Program-made: the position numbers and the translations under genes
The notes under the pieces: generated by a model
Database searches by the model: none
What the model saw: only the letters and a program-made list of their open reading frames with translations
Told to the model about the DNA's origin: nothing
Source: Cytophagales bacterium
GTDB lineage: Bacteria; Bacteroidota; Bacteroidia; Cytophagales; ES-bin-26
NCBI GenBank assembly: GCA_014379925.1
Contig: JACMKY010000068.1
Location: 1-7,701, forward strand
Direction: 5' to 3'
DNA length: 7,701 nucleotides
Part shown: positions 1 through 6,865 of the stretch, one piece after another
How positions within the stretch are numbered: position 1 is the stretch's first letter
Layout: each line of letters begins with the position of its first letter

Positions 1-133
1 AACCGAATGTTCGATTTGGGAAAGGGAGAGCGAATTTTGAGTTGCGGTATGCATCCTGGTTAAGGTTGGTAAGAACTTTGCCAAAGGGTTGATGATGAAG
101 TGATACCGCCTTCGGTCAATCCACAAAAAGCGA
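1..133. other. Unassigned left-edge sequence
   Basis: No gene can be supported here. The plus frame from base 1 stays open only to a TAA at 61-63, giving 20 residues ending GMHPG, and could be the tail of a gene cut by the window edge, but nothing in it is recognisable. Minus-strand frames are also open through 1-100 without a start codon or a family signature. A short imperfect hairpin (ACCG/CGGT around 105-116) lies just past the stop of the minus-strand gene remnant and could be a weak terminator for it. Confidence 0.3.
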
Positions 134-471
134 CTACATTGGTTCCGATGGTACTTTTCGCAAGGATTGCGGGGCACACCCGTATTGGCGTTTAAAGGCA
201 GCCCTGAAGTTATTGTAGCGTTGGCAGTTCAGCCTTTCTGCAACCTCAAAAATAGTCGTCTCTTCCCGTTGACCCACTTCATTGCGGAAGTACCAAACCG
301 CTTTTTGAAGTCATCGAAGAAACAAAAAACAAAGATACGTTCCTCCGCCATACGTTGATTGCCCGACGGGTCTATTTTTGGTAGACGGCCACGGCGCCGG
401 GCGGCCGGTTTGACACCACGCGGCCTTCCAATCGGGCGCAATCCCCGAAAGGCCCCTTTTTCACCTCACAT
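134..471 (-). pseudogene. Broken small DNA-binding protein gene: AT-hook-like motifs plus AraC-like HTH end
   Basis: Read on the minus strand, 311-134 encodes a clear helix-turn-helix tail: KAVWYFRNEV, then TIFEVAERLNC, YNNFRAAFKRQYG, P..LRK, and a TAG at 136-134. This matches the second HTH of AraC/XylS proteins (T-I-x-E-V-A, then N-F-x-x-A-F-K-R-x-Y-G). Upstream the frame is broken. The preceding frame (465-305) carries GRPRG and RGRLPK, both AT-hook-like, then EERIFVF..DDFKK. It joins the HTH frame exactly if one A is restored to the A5 run (T5 at 302-306 on the plus strand). That frame also starts ATG-TGA at 471-466. Repairing both lesions gives one 112-residue protein. The gene is therefore probably a pseudogene. 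A shorter start at the ATG at 351, an alternative TTG start at 441, recoding at the A run, or a sequencing error are alternatives. The family is not one I can name, and the joining of the two halves is inference. Confidence 0.55.
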
Positions 472-478
472 CGGCAAT

Positions 479-514
479 AATCCCTTTCGCATACTTCTCA
501 ATCCTTTTCGCATA
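479..514. repeat. 15-bp direct repeat, 21-bp spacing, candidate operator
   Basis: Two copies of AATCCYTTTCGCATA lie at 479-493 and 500-514 and match at 14 of 15 positions. Their start-to-start distance is 21 bp, two turns of the DNA helix, so a protein bound to both would sit on the same face. They lie between the divergent HTH gene remnant and the haloperoxidase-like gene, 58 bp before the latter's start. Read on the minus strand the proximal copy contains AAAGGGA, which could instead serve as a ribosome-binding site for the remnant's ATG at 471. The operator role is inferred from position and spacing only. Confidence 0.4.
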
Positions 515-537
515 TCCGACGCGGCGCAAAGGGGCGG

Positions 538-545
538 TTACTTTG
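538..545 (+). promoter_or_regulatory. Possible Bacteroidota -7 promoter element
   Basis: TTACTTTG differs at one base from the Bacteroidota housekeeping -7 consensus TAnnTTTG and lies 26 bp before the ATG of the haloperoxidase-like gene, a sensible leader length. No good TTTG -33 element is visible at the expected distance, so the call is weak. The A-rich stretch right before the ATG (564-572) is typical of translation starts in this phylum, which often lack a Shine-Dalgarno site. Confidence 0.25.
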
Positions 546-571
546 TGCCCGTAAACTAACCACAAAAAAAA

Positions 572-1870
572 ATGAAAAAAACCCCATTGCTCGCACTCCT
601 GCTGGGAGTAACCTTCCTTTTCTCCTGTAATCGGTTCAGGGAGATCATTCATCCGGACAAGCCCGGCAAGGGCAAACCCTTCAGGGAGTATTCGAACCGG
701 ATCATTCTGGACTGGAACGCCGTAGCCCAGAAAACCATGGAAGGGCCTGCCTACGCGTCGCTGCTCTCTTCCCGCCTCGCCATGGTACACCTGGCCATGC
801 ACGACGCCCTCAACGCCATTGCGCCGGTCTACCAGACGTACGCCCTGCAAAGCCGGGATTCGCAGGCGGAACCGGTGGCGGCTGCGGCCTCCGCGGCCCA
901 CGCGGTACTGCTGGCTTCTTTCCCCGACAAGCAGACCCTGCTCGACTCCGCCCTCAACCAATCGCTGGCCACCGTGGCCGCGGGCGAGGGGAAAACCCGG
1001 GGCATTGCCTTGGGCAAGCAAGCCGGTCAAGCCCTGGTAGGCATGCGGCAAAATGACGGCGCTTTCGGCAATCCGATCGGAGAGGTAAACAATCCGCTGG
1101 AGCCGGGCTTCTACCAGCCGGTACCGCCCACGCCTTTCGTGTTTGCGCCTTTCTGGGCCACTATGCCGCCTTTCTCGCTGGAAAGTCCCAGCCAGTTCCG
1201 CTCCGTACCGCAGCCAGCTTTGGACAGCAAAGCCTACGCCGATGCCTTCCACGAGGTGAAAACCGTGGGGGTTAAAAACAGCCAAACGCGTACCGCGGAT
1301 CAAACGGCTTACGCCAAGTACTGGTACGAACTGTCGGAGATTGGCTGGAACCGGATCACGCGCATCGCGGCAACGGACCAGAAACTGGACCTGCTGACCA
1401 CGGCCCGTCTGTTGGCCCTGGTAAACATGGCCCTGACTGATTCCTACACGGCCGGCTGGGATTCCAAGTTCTACTACAACTTCTGGCGTCCTTACACGGC
1501 CATCCGGGCCGCCGAGACGGACGGCAACCCGGCCACGGCGGCGGATGAAGCCTGGGAGCCCCTGCTGGATACGCCTCCCGTGCACGATTACCCTTCTACG
1601 CACAGTGCATTGGGCAATGCCGCCACCACGGTGCTGGCTTCCTTGCTGGGGGACAAAACCAAGTTCACGATGACTTCGCCCAGCGCTGACCCGGCCAATG
1701 CCACCCGTAGCTTCTACAGTTTCAGCCAGGCCGCCAAAGAGAACGCGGATTCCCGGGTGATGGCGGGCATTCACTTCCGCTTCGCCTGCCAGGCCGGACT
1801 CGAACTGGGGCACCAGGTAGGAAAGTGGACGGTAGAAAAGCACCTGCGTCCTTTGGCCCAACCGAAGTAA
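572..1870 (+). CDS. Vanadium-dependent haloperoxidase / PAP2-superfamily phosphatase homologue, lipoprotein
   Basis: This 432-residue protein belongs to the superfamily in which vanadate haloperoxidases and acid phosphatases share one anion site. Residues 1-18 are a hydrophobic leader ending FLFS-C, so Cys19 is a likely lipidated N-terminus and the protein should sit on the periplasmic side of a membrane. The conserved N-terminal helix RLAMVHLAMHDALNA (68-82) is typical of bacterial members. All three anion-site motifs are present: K-x6-RP (K299, R306, P307), PSTH (341-344, replacing PSGH) and SR-x5-H (S394, R395, H401). The Asp expected four residues after the last His is Ala405. Family members oxidise halides with peroxide when vanadate is bound, or hydrolyse phosphate esters; the sequence does not decide which. 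The ATG with its A-rich leader is the natural start. A TonB-dependent receptor follows 103 bp downstream on the same strand, so a role in processing or capturing a compound at the envelope is possible but unproven. Confidence 0.92.
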   Translation: MKKTPLLALLLGVTFLFSCNRFREIIHPDKPGKGKPFREYSNRIILDWNAVAQKTMEGPAYASLLSSRLAMVHLAMHDALNAIAPVYQTYALQSRDSQAEPVAAAASAAHAVLLASFPDKQTLLDSALNQSLATVAAGEGKTRGIALGKQAGQALVGMRQNDGAFGNPIGEVNNPLEPGFYQPVPPTPFVFAPFWATMPPFSLESPSQFRSVPQPALDSKAYADAFHEVKTVGVKNSQTRTADQTAYAKYWYELSEIGWNRITRIAATDQKLDLLTTARLLALVNMALTDSYTAGWDSKFYYNFWRPYTAIRAAETDGNPATAADEAWEPLLDTPPVHDYPSTHSALGNAATTVLASLLGDKTKFTMTSPSADPANATRSFYSFSQAAKENADSRVMAGIHFRFACQAGLELGHQVGKWTVEKHLRPLAQPK

Positions 1871-1895
1871 ACCCCCGCGTGCCAACGAATCAATC

Positions 1896-1934
1896 AGCAA
1901 GGAGGGACCGCACCGATTGGGGTCCCTTCTTGCT
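1896..1934 (+). terminator. Stem-loop between haloperoxidase-like gene and receptor gene
   Basis: Bases 1896-1909 pair with 1921-1934 over 14 positions with one G-T wobble, leaving an 11-base loop. The stem begins 25 bp after the stop of the haloperoxidase-like gene. No T tract follows (the next bases are TCCCGC), so this may be a weak terminator, an mRNA-stabilising 3' structure, or an attenuator that lets some transcription into the receptor gene. Its right arm covers the start of the longest possible receptor reading frame, which supports the downstream ATG at 1974. Confidence 0.6.
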
Positions 1935-1973
1935 TCCCGCTTCGCGTTTAAAAAGCACTTAATCAAACCAGGT

Positions 1974-4394
1974 ATGAAACGGATTTACCTCTTTTGGATT
2001 GGGTTCCTTGGCCTATTCCCCGTCACCAGCCACGGGCAGGAAGCCTTCGGTACGGTAGTGGGCACCGTAACCAATCCCCAGCAAGCGCCTCTGTCGGGGG
2101 TAACCGTGCAATTGGTGGCTATGGCGATGAAAGGAGTAACGGACGGGGCCGGAAAATTTGCTTTGGACAAGCTACCGGCTGGCCCGCAAAAGTTACTCTT
2201 TACGCACGTTGGCTTTCAGTCGGCGCAAGTCGAAGTGATCATTCAGGCCGCCCGGGCCACCCAGGTAGCCATCGTGCTTCTCCCCGTCGACTACCAGCTC
2301 GGGGAAGTGACGGTCAAGGGGAATCGTTCAACGGGAGAGATAACGCGGTTGCCCCCGGTTCACGCTGCGTACCTCACCACCGGCAAGAAAAACGAAGTGA
2401 TTACGCTCGGCACCACCCACGCCAACGTGGCCGAAAAGACCGGAAGACAAATTTTTGCTAAAATACCGGGGGCGTTCGTCTACGACATGGACGGTTCGGG
2501 GAATCAGGTCAACGTGGCGACCCGCGGCCTGGATCCGCACCGCTCCTGGGAGTATAACGTTCGTCAGAACGGGGTAATGACCAACTCTGACCTGTACGGC
2601 TACCCGGCCAGCCACTACAGTCCCCCCCTGGAGTCAGTCGAGAAAATCGAATTGATTCGGGGGACGGCCTCGCTGCAATACGGTGCCCAGTTCGGGGGTA
2701 TGCTGCATTACGTTACCAAAGGGGCCGACACGAGCAAAGCCTTCTCGTTGGAGAGCATCCATTCGGTTGGGTCGTACGGTTTACGGAGTTCGTACCACGC
2801 CGTGGGGGGTAAAATCGGTAGACTGCGCTATTACGCTTATTACTACCAACGCGGCTCGGAAGGCTACCGGGACCATAGCCAATCCAACGCCGGGGCCCAA
2901 TTTATCCAGCTTGCCTACCAATTGAAGCCAGCCGTTTTGCTGAAGGCGGAACTGGGGCGGTCCGGGTACCGCTACCGGCTGCCGGGGCCTTTGACCGATT
3001 CCATGTTCCACCGGAATCCCCGGCAGTCTACCCGTTCCCGTAACCATTTCAGCCCCGACATTTACCTGCCCTCTCTCACGCTGGACTGGAAATTGAGTGC
3101 GCGTACCCGGCTGAGCTGGATCACTTCCGCCGTGTTGGGTACCCGGAAAAGCGTGCTGTTGGATGCCTTCGCGGATGTACCCGACCAGATGGATCCAGTA
3201 ACCGGCGAGTACAAACCCCGGCAGGTAGACATTGACCGTTTCAACAGCTACACTTCCGAATTGCGCCTGTTATCGGAATACCGCGTCGGTCCTTTTCGCA
3301 GCACCGTTGCCGGCGGCCTGCAACTCCTGCGCAACCGCCTGCACCGGCAGCAGTTGGGAAAAGGCACCACCGGCTCGGATTTTGACCTGTCCCTGAGCGA
3401 TGCCCATTGGGGCCGGGATTTGTGGTTTAACACCCGTAACCTGGCCTTGTTCGTGGAGAACGTGGTCTACCTGACACCCGCCCTTTCGCTGGCCCCGGGT
3501 TTGCGCTTCGAGTACGGCGAAACGCACCTGACCGGCGTTATTCGCTACTACGAGCCGGAAAACGTCCCCCGGCGCATCCGGCACCGCTTTCCGTTGTTGG
3601 GCATGAACCTGCAGTACAATTTCAACGCCCAAAACCGCTTCTACGCGGGCTGGTCGCAGGCCTACCGTCCGGTGCTTTTCAAAGACGTTATCCCGGGCTC
3701 CGTGCTGGAGCGGGTAGATCAAAACCTGCGGGATGCCTCCGGTTACAACGCCGAGATGGGCGTAAGCGGCCATTACCAACGTAGCATTCACTACGACATC
3801 AGCGTTTTTCACCTCCAATACAACCATCGCTTGGGCAACCTGGTACTGACGGATAGTACCAGCAAGGCCTACGTTTACAAAACCAACGTAGGCAACAGCC
3901 GTACCCGTGGGGTGGAGGTGTACCTGGAAGTTATACCCGTCCTCACCAACCGGCTGGCGGTTTCATTCTTTACGGCTACCGCGTACTTAGACGCCATCTA
4001 CCAGAAGGGTTCCCGGGTAGTCGGCAACGAAAATTACGCAATCACTGGCAACCGGGTGGAGTCCGTGCCCCGGTGGATGAGTCGCAACGGCACCACGGTG
4101 AGGTACCGTGGTTGGAGCGCCACGCTGCAGTACAGCTACGTGGGCAAAACCTTCTCCGATGCCGCCAATACCGTGGCCCCTACCCCCAACGGGGCCAAGG
4201 GCCTGGTCCCCGCCTACGGAATCTGGGACCTGAACGCAACCCTTTTGGCTGGCAAGCACTACCAGATCAGAATGGGAATGAATAACCTGTTCAACCGGCA
4301 GTACTTCACCAAAAGACCCGCTTTTTACCCCGGTCCCGGCATTTGGCCTTCGGATGGCCGAAGTATGGTCGTGACGGTGGGCATTAAGCTATAA
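1974..4394 (+). CDS. TonB-dependent outer-membrane receptor, FecA-like
   Basis: This 806-residue protein is a ligand-gated outer-membrane transporter that draws energy from the TonB-ExbBD system. In order it shows a signal peptide (about 1-21, ending SHG before QEAFG), a carboxypeptidase-regulatory-like domain (about 25-104, GTVVGTVTN... THVGFQ), a TonB-box-like strand EVTVKG (111-116), a plug domain (about 145-250) with RGLDPHRSWEYNVRQNG, EKIELIRG and SLQYGAQFGG, then a beta-barrel to the C-terminus, which ends VTVGIKL. The plug most resembles FecA-type ferric-citrate/siderophore receptors, so iron-chelate uptake is the default guess; the substrate is not shown. There is no SusD partner, against a SusC glycan role. 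The frame is open back to 1917, but the ATG at 1974 is chosen because it starts a clean signal peptide (MKRIYLFWIG) and avoids the upstream hairpin. No FecR/sigma-factor pair is in the window. Confidence 0.93.
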   Translation: MKRIYLFWIGFLGLFPVTSHGQEAFGTVVGTVTNPQQAPLSGVTVQLVAMAMKGVTDGAGKFALDKLPAGPQKLLFTHVGFQSAQVEVIIQAARATQVAIVLLPVDYQLGEVTVKGNRSTGEITRLPPVHAAYLTTGKKNEVITLGTTHANVAEKTGRQIFAKIPGAFVYDMDGSGNQVNVATRGLDPHRSWEYNVRQNGVMTNSDLYGYPASHYSPPLESVEKIELIRGTASLQYGAQFGGMLHYVTKGADTSKAFSLESIHSVGSYGLRSSYHAVGGKIGRLRYYAYYYQRGSEGYRDHSQSNAGAQFIQLAYQLKPAVLLKAELGRSGYRYRLPGPLTDSMFHRNPRQSTRSRNHFSPDIYLPSLTLDWKLSARTRLSWITSAVLGTRKSVLLDAFADVPDQMDPVTGEYKPRQVDIDRFNSYTSELRLLSEYRVGPFRSTVAGGLQLLRNRLHRQQLGKGTTGSDFDLSLSDAHWGRDLWFNTRNLALFVENVVYLTPALSLAPGLRFEYGETHLTGVIRYYEPENVPRRIRHRFPLLGMNLQYNFNAQNRFYAGWSQAYRPVLFKDVIPGSVLERVDQNLRDASGYNAEMGVSGHYQRSIHYDISVFHLQYNHRLGNLVLTDSTSKAYVYKTNVGNSRTRGVEVYLEVIPVLTNRLAVSFFTATAYLDAIYQKGSRVVGNENYAITGNRVESVPRWMSRNGTTVRYRGWSATLQYSYVGKTFSDAANTVAPTPNGAKGLVPAYGIWDLNATLLAGKHYQIRMGMNNLFNRQYFTKRPAFYPGPGIWPSDGRSMVVTVGIKL

Positions 4395-4521
4395 GGTGGG
4401 TGGTGGCTATTTTAGGCACCGGTAAAACGGGATGAAACCCAGCGCACCATCGCACGGTCAAATTCTCACAAAACCGGCTTGCATCCGGCCATGTCAGCCC
4501 GGTGATTACCGGACCACAAAA

Positions 4522-4551
4522 AACCCGTCCGATCGGGTAATCGGGCGGGTT
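4522..4551. terminator. Bidirectional rho-independent terminator
   Basis: AACCCGTCCGAT (4522-4533) pairs with ATCGGGCGGGTT (4540-4551) over 12 positions with one wobble and a 6-base loop. On the plus side it is followed by CTTACTTTTTG; on the minus side the A6 run at 4518-4523 becomes a U tract. It can therefore stop transcripts of both the receptor gene and the convergent hydroxylase operon. Confidence 0.85.
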
Positions 4552-4630
4552 CTTACTTTTTGTCCCGGTTGCCGTGCGCAACGGAACACCGAGCAAACAA
4601 CGAATGACGGGTTAAAATGCTTGGCCGAAC

Positions 4631-4659
4631 GTTACCAGACGCCCTTGCACACCCCTTGC
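4631..4659 (-). repeat. Degenerate copy of the 3' end of the hydroxylase gene
   Basis: Bases 4631-4659 match 4715-4743, the last codons of the molybdopterin subunit gene, at 23 of 29 positions in the same orientation. Read in the equivalent frame on the minus strand, the copy gives QGVCKGVW-stop against the real QEVYKGVM-stop. It lies 84 bp beyond the real end. It could be a remnant of a local duplication or of an older gene end. The similarity does not extend clearly upstream of the copy. Confidence 0.4.
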
Positions 4660-4680
4660 CTTACTCTTTTTAGCCACCCG

Positions 4681-4706
4681 AATCACCTTCAATCACCTCA
4701 ATCACA
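4681..4706. repeat. Short tandem repeat (AATCACCT-type)
   Basis: AATCACCTTC, AATCACCTC and AATCACA follow one another directly at 4681, 4691 and 4700, a period of 9-10 bp, immediately past the stop of the molybdopterin subunit gene. It may be a simple slippage product. No function is evident. Confidence 0.4.
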
Positions 4707-4715
4707 GTTCAGAGG

Positions 4716-6863
4716 TTACATAACGCCCTTGTACACCTCCTGCTCGGAAAACGGCTGATTGCGCAGCCGCTTGCCCGTGGCCTTGAAAATGGCGTTCGCC
4801 ACTGCCGCGCCCGTCGGCGGCAGGGCTGGTTCGCCCAGGCCGGTCGGGTCGATGCCGTTGTCGACGAAGTGAAGGTCGATTTCCGGAATCTCATTGATGC
4901 GAATCAGGCGGTAGGTGTCGAAGTTGGTTTGTTCCGCTGCCCCGTCCCGGAAGGTCAGGTTGCCGTACATGGCGTGGCCCACCCCGTCCACAATGCCCCC
5001 CATCACCTGCTGACGGGCGCCGCTCTGGTTGACCACCACGCCGCAATCGGCAACGGCGTAGATCTTCTTCAGCACGGGTTTTCCTTTCACCATCAGCACT
5101 TCCCCCACCTGAGCCACGTACGAAGCGTGGGAAAAATACACGCTGAAGCCCTGGAAAATGCCCTTCTTCTTGCCCCAACCCGACTTCTCGGCCACCATCT
5201 CAATCACCTTTCTGGTGCGGTCGACGTCGTACTTGAGCTCGCCCACCGGGGCTTGCTTGGCCTTGTCGAGCAAATCCAGCCGAAACTGCACGGGGTCTTT
5301 GCCGGCGGCCTGGGCCACCTCGTCGAGGAATGACTGCTCGGCAAACGCCAGGAAGTTGGTGATGGGGGCCCGCCAGGGCCCGGTCGTGATGGGGGATTGG
5401 TGTTCGACGGAGTCGATCAGCAGGTGGTCGACGGCCCCGGACGGGAAATTGTTTTCCCGCGTCGGGTTGCCCGCGTTGATGCCGACGCCCCGCAGCTTGT
5501 AGCCGACCATATTTCCCCCCGCATCCAGCGCCGCCTCGAAACGGTAGCGGACGGCGGGGCGGTAGCTGCCACCGGTCATGTCGTCTTCCCGGGTCCAGAT
5601 CACCTTCACCGGCGCCTTAACCAGGTTGGACACTTCCACCGCCTCCAGTACGTAGTCCGCCTTGAGCCGGCGACCAAAACCGCCGCCCATGCGGGTCAGT
5701 TCCAGGGTGATCGTGTCGGGCGAAATACCCAGCAGCTTGGCGGTTTCGGTACGGGCCAGTTCGGGGGTTTGCGTGGGACCCACCAGTTCAACGCCGTCGG
5801 GCCGGACGTGGGCAAAGAAGTTCATCGGCTCCAGGGGGCTGTGCGACAGGAACGGACACTGGTATTCTCCCTTGACCACCTTGGCTGCCGTGGCAAATGC
5901 CGCCGCCACGTCGCCGTCCTTCCGGCGAACGGTCGCCTCCGCACTGTTGAGTAAATTGGCGAACAGTTGGTCGTGGTCCGGCGTACTTTCGAGGTTGCCT
6001 TCTTTCTCGTACTCCACCTTCAAGGCTTCCCGCGCTTTCTTCACCTGCCAGGTAGACTTGCCCACCACGGCCACGTTGTTCTTAAAAGTAACCACGTCCA
6101 CGATGCCCGCCATCGCCTTGGCCGCCGTGGCATCGACCGATTTGAACTTCATCCCGAACGCGGGCGGACGCTGAACCATGGCGAACAGCATGCCCTCCCG
6201 GTAGAAATCGAGGCCGAACAAGGGCTTGCCCGTGACGATGTTGCGGTTGTCGACGTTCTTGACCGAACTGCCGATCAGCCGGAAGTCTTTTATATCTTTG
6301 AGCTTCACTTCCGCGGGAACGGGAAGGCGGGCCGCTTCGGGGGCCAGTTCGCCGTACCCCAGTTTGCGCCCGGTTGCCGCGTGCGTGACCGTGCCCTTGT
6401 CGGTGGTGCATTCCGCGGCGGGAACGTTCCAGCGCTTGGCGGCGGCTTCAACCAGCATCTGGCGGGCCGTGGCACCGGCCTGGCGGAGGCGTTTCCAGGA
6501 GTGCGGAATGGCCCCGCTGCCCCCGGTCAACTGCCGCTCGTACTTCTGCTTGTCCAGCACGGCTTGCACCACTTTCACGCGCTTCCAGTCCACGTCCAGT
6601 TCCTCGGCCACGATCATCGGAAAGGCGGTTTTGATGCCCTGGCCAATTTCGGGATTGGGGGAGAAGATGGTAACGATGCCGTCGGGGGCAATGGAGAGGT
6701 AGCTGTTGAAATCCGTGTTTCCGGCGGCAAAGGCGGCCTCGCTCACCACGGTCGGCGTCGTGGCGCCGGCGCTGGTCCAGTTGAAGCCCAGCAGGAGGCC
6801 GCCGCCAGCCGTGGCCGCCAGTTTCAGAAAATTGCGTCGGCTTGAGTCGGGTAGGGTCGACAT
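4716..6863 (-). CDS. Molybdopterin-binding subunit of an IorB-type xanthine dehydrogenase family hydroxylase
   Basis: This 715-residue protein is the large catalytic subunit of a molybdenum hydroxylase resembling isoquinoline 1-oxidoreductase beta (IorB). Such enzymes insert oxygen from water into an aldehyde or N-heteroaromatic ring. The N-terminus has a textbook Tat signal (SRRNFLKLA at 8-16, followed by a hydrophobic stretch to about 28), so the folded, cofactor-loaded enzyme should be exported to the periplasm. Family landmarks follow: PNPEIGQG (69-76), SPLEPMNFFA (342-351), MGGGFGRR (392-399), QVMGGIVDGVGHA (619-631) and GLGEPALPP (675-683), whose Glu678 is the expected catalytic base near molybdenum. 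Length is normal for IorB-type proteins and no domain is missing. The ATG lies 2 bp after the stop of the iron-sulfur subunit gene, so the two are co-transcribed and probably translationally coupled. The cofactor is likely molybdopterin cytosine dinucleotide by family. The substrate cannot be read from the sequence, and no dedicated maturation (XdhC-like) gene is in view. Confidence 0.94.
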   Translation of the reverse strand: MSTLPDSSRRNFLKLAATAGGGLLLGFNWTSAGATTPTVVSEAAFAAGNTDFNSYLSIAPDGIVTIFSPNPEIGQGIKTAFPMIVAEELDVDWKRVKVVQAVLDKQKYERQLTGGSGAIPHSWKRLRQAGATARQMLVEAAAKRWNVPAAECTTDKGTVTHAATGRKLGYGELAPEAARLPVPAEVKLKDIKDFRLIGSSVKNVDNRNIVTGKPLFGLDFYREGMLFAMVQRPPAFGMKFKSVDATAAKAMAGIVDVVTFKNNVAVVGKSTWQVKKAREALKVEYEKEGNLESTPDHDQLFANLLNSAEATVRRKDGDVAAAFATAAKVVKGEYQCPFLSHSPLEPMNFFAHVRPDGVELVGPTQTPELARTETAKLLGISPDTITLELTRMGGGFGRRLKADYVLEAVEVSNLVKAPVKVIWTREDDMTGGSYRPAVRYRFEAALDAGGNMVGYKLRGVGINAGNPTRENNFPSGAVDHLLIDSVEHQSPITTGPWRAPITNFLAFAEQSFLDEVAQAAGKDPVQFRLDLLDKAKQAPVGELKYDVDRTRKVIEMVAEKSGWGKKKGIFQGFSVYFSHASYVAQVGEVLMVKGKPVLKKIYAVADCGVVVNQSGARQQVMGGIVDGVGHAMYGNLTFRDGAAEQTNFDTYRLIRINEIPEIDLHFVDNGIDPTGLGEPALPPTGAAVANAIFKATGKRLRNQPFSEQEVYKGVM

Positions 6864-6865
6864 GG

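Larger units (their letters stand above)
4395..4715. other. Convergent intergenic region
   Basis: This 321-bp gap separates the receptor (plus) and the molybdenum hydroxylase operon (minus), which end facing each other. It holds a bidirectional terminator (4522-4551), a small CCGGT/ACCGG hairpin (4499-4512) just before it, a degenerate copy of the end of the minus-strand gene (4631-4659) and a short AATCAC tandem repeat (4681-4706). A plus-strand reading frame across 4432-4758 runs antisense into the end of the hydroxylase gene and has no recognisable protein features, so no gene is called. Confidence 0.6.

Noticed and set aside
167..358. 63-residue plus-strand open frame near the left edge
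   Set aside because: It is antisense to the clear helix-turn-helix coding sequence on the minus strand and shows no protein features.
461..1966. 501-residue open frame on the minus strand, antisense to the whole haloperoxidase-like gene
   Set aside because: Its product is rich in Arg, Gly and Val with no family motif, and it lies opposite a gene with full signal peptide and active-site motifs. Long antisense frames are expected opposite GC-rich codons.
1917..1973. 19-residue N-terminal extension of the TonB-dependent receptor
   Set aside because: The extension begins inside the stem-loop region and would place charged residues ahead of a normal signal peptide; the ATG at 1974 gives a clean secretory N-terminus.
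4563..4584. Small GTTGC/GCAAC hairpin after the bidirectional terminator
   Set aside because: It has only five base pairs and no flanking T or A tract, so it is not distinguishable from chance next to the much stronger 4522-4551 stem.
4432..4758. 108-residue plus-strand open frame in the convergent gap
   Set aside because: It runs through the terminator and into the antisense of the hydroxylase gene; its composition (Pro, Thr, Cys, His rich) does not look coding.
5967..6845. 292-residue plus-strand open frame opposite the molybdopterin subunit gene
   Set aside because: It is a His/Gly/Arg-rich shadow of a strongly supported gene, as are the other plus-strand frames between 4869 and 7312.
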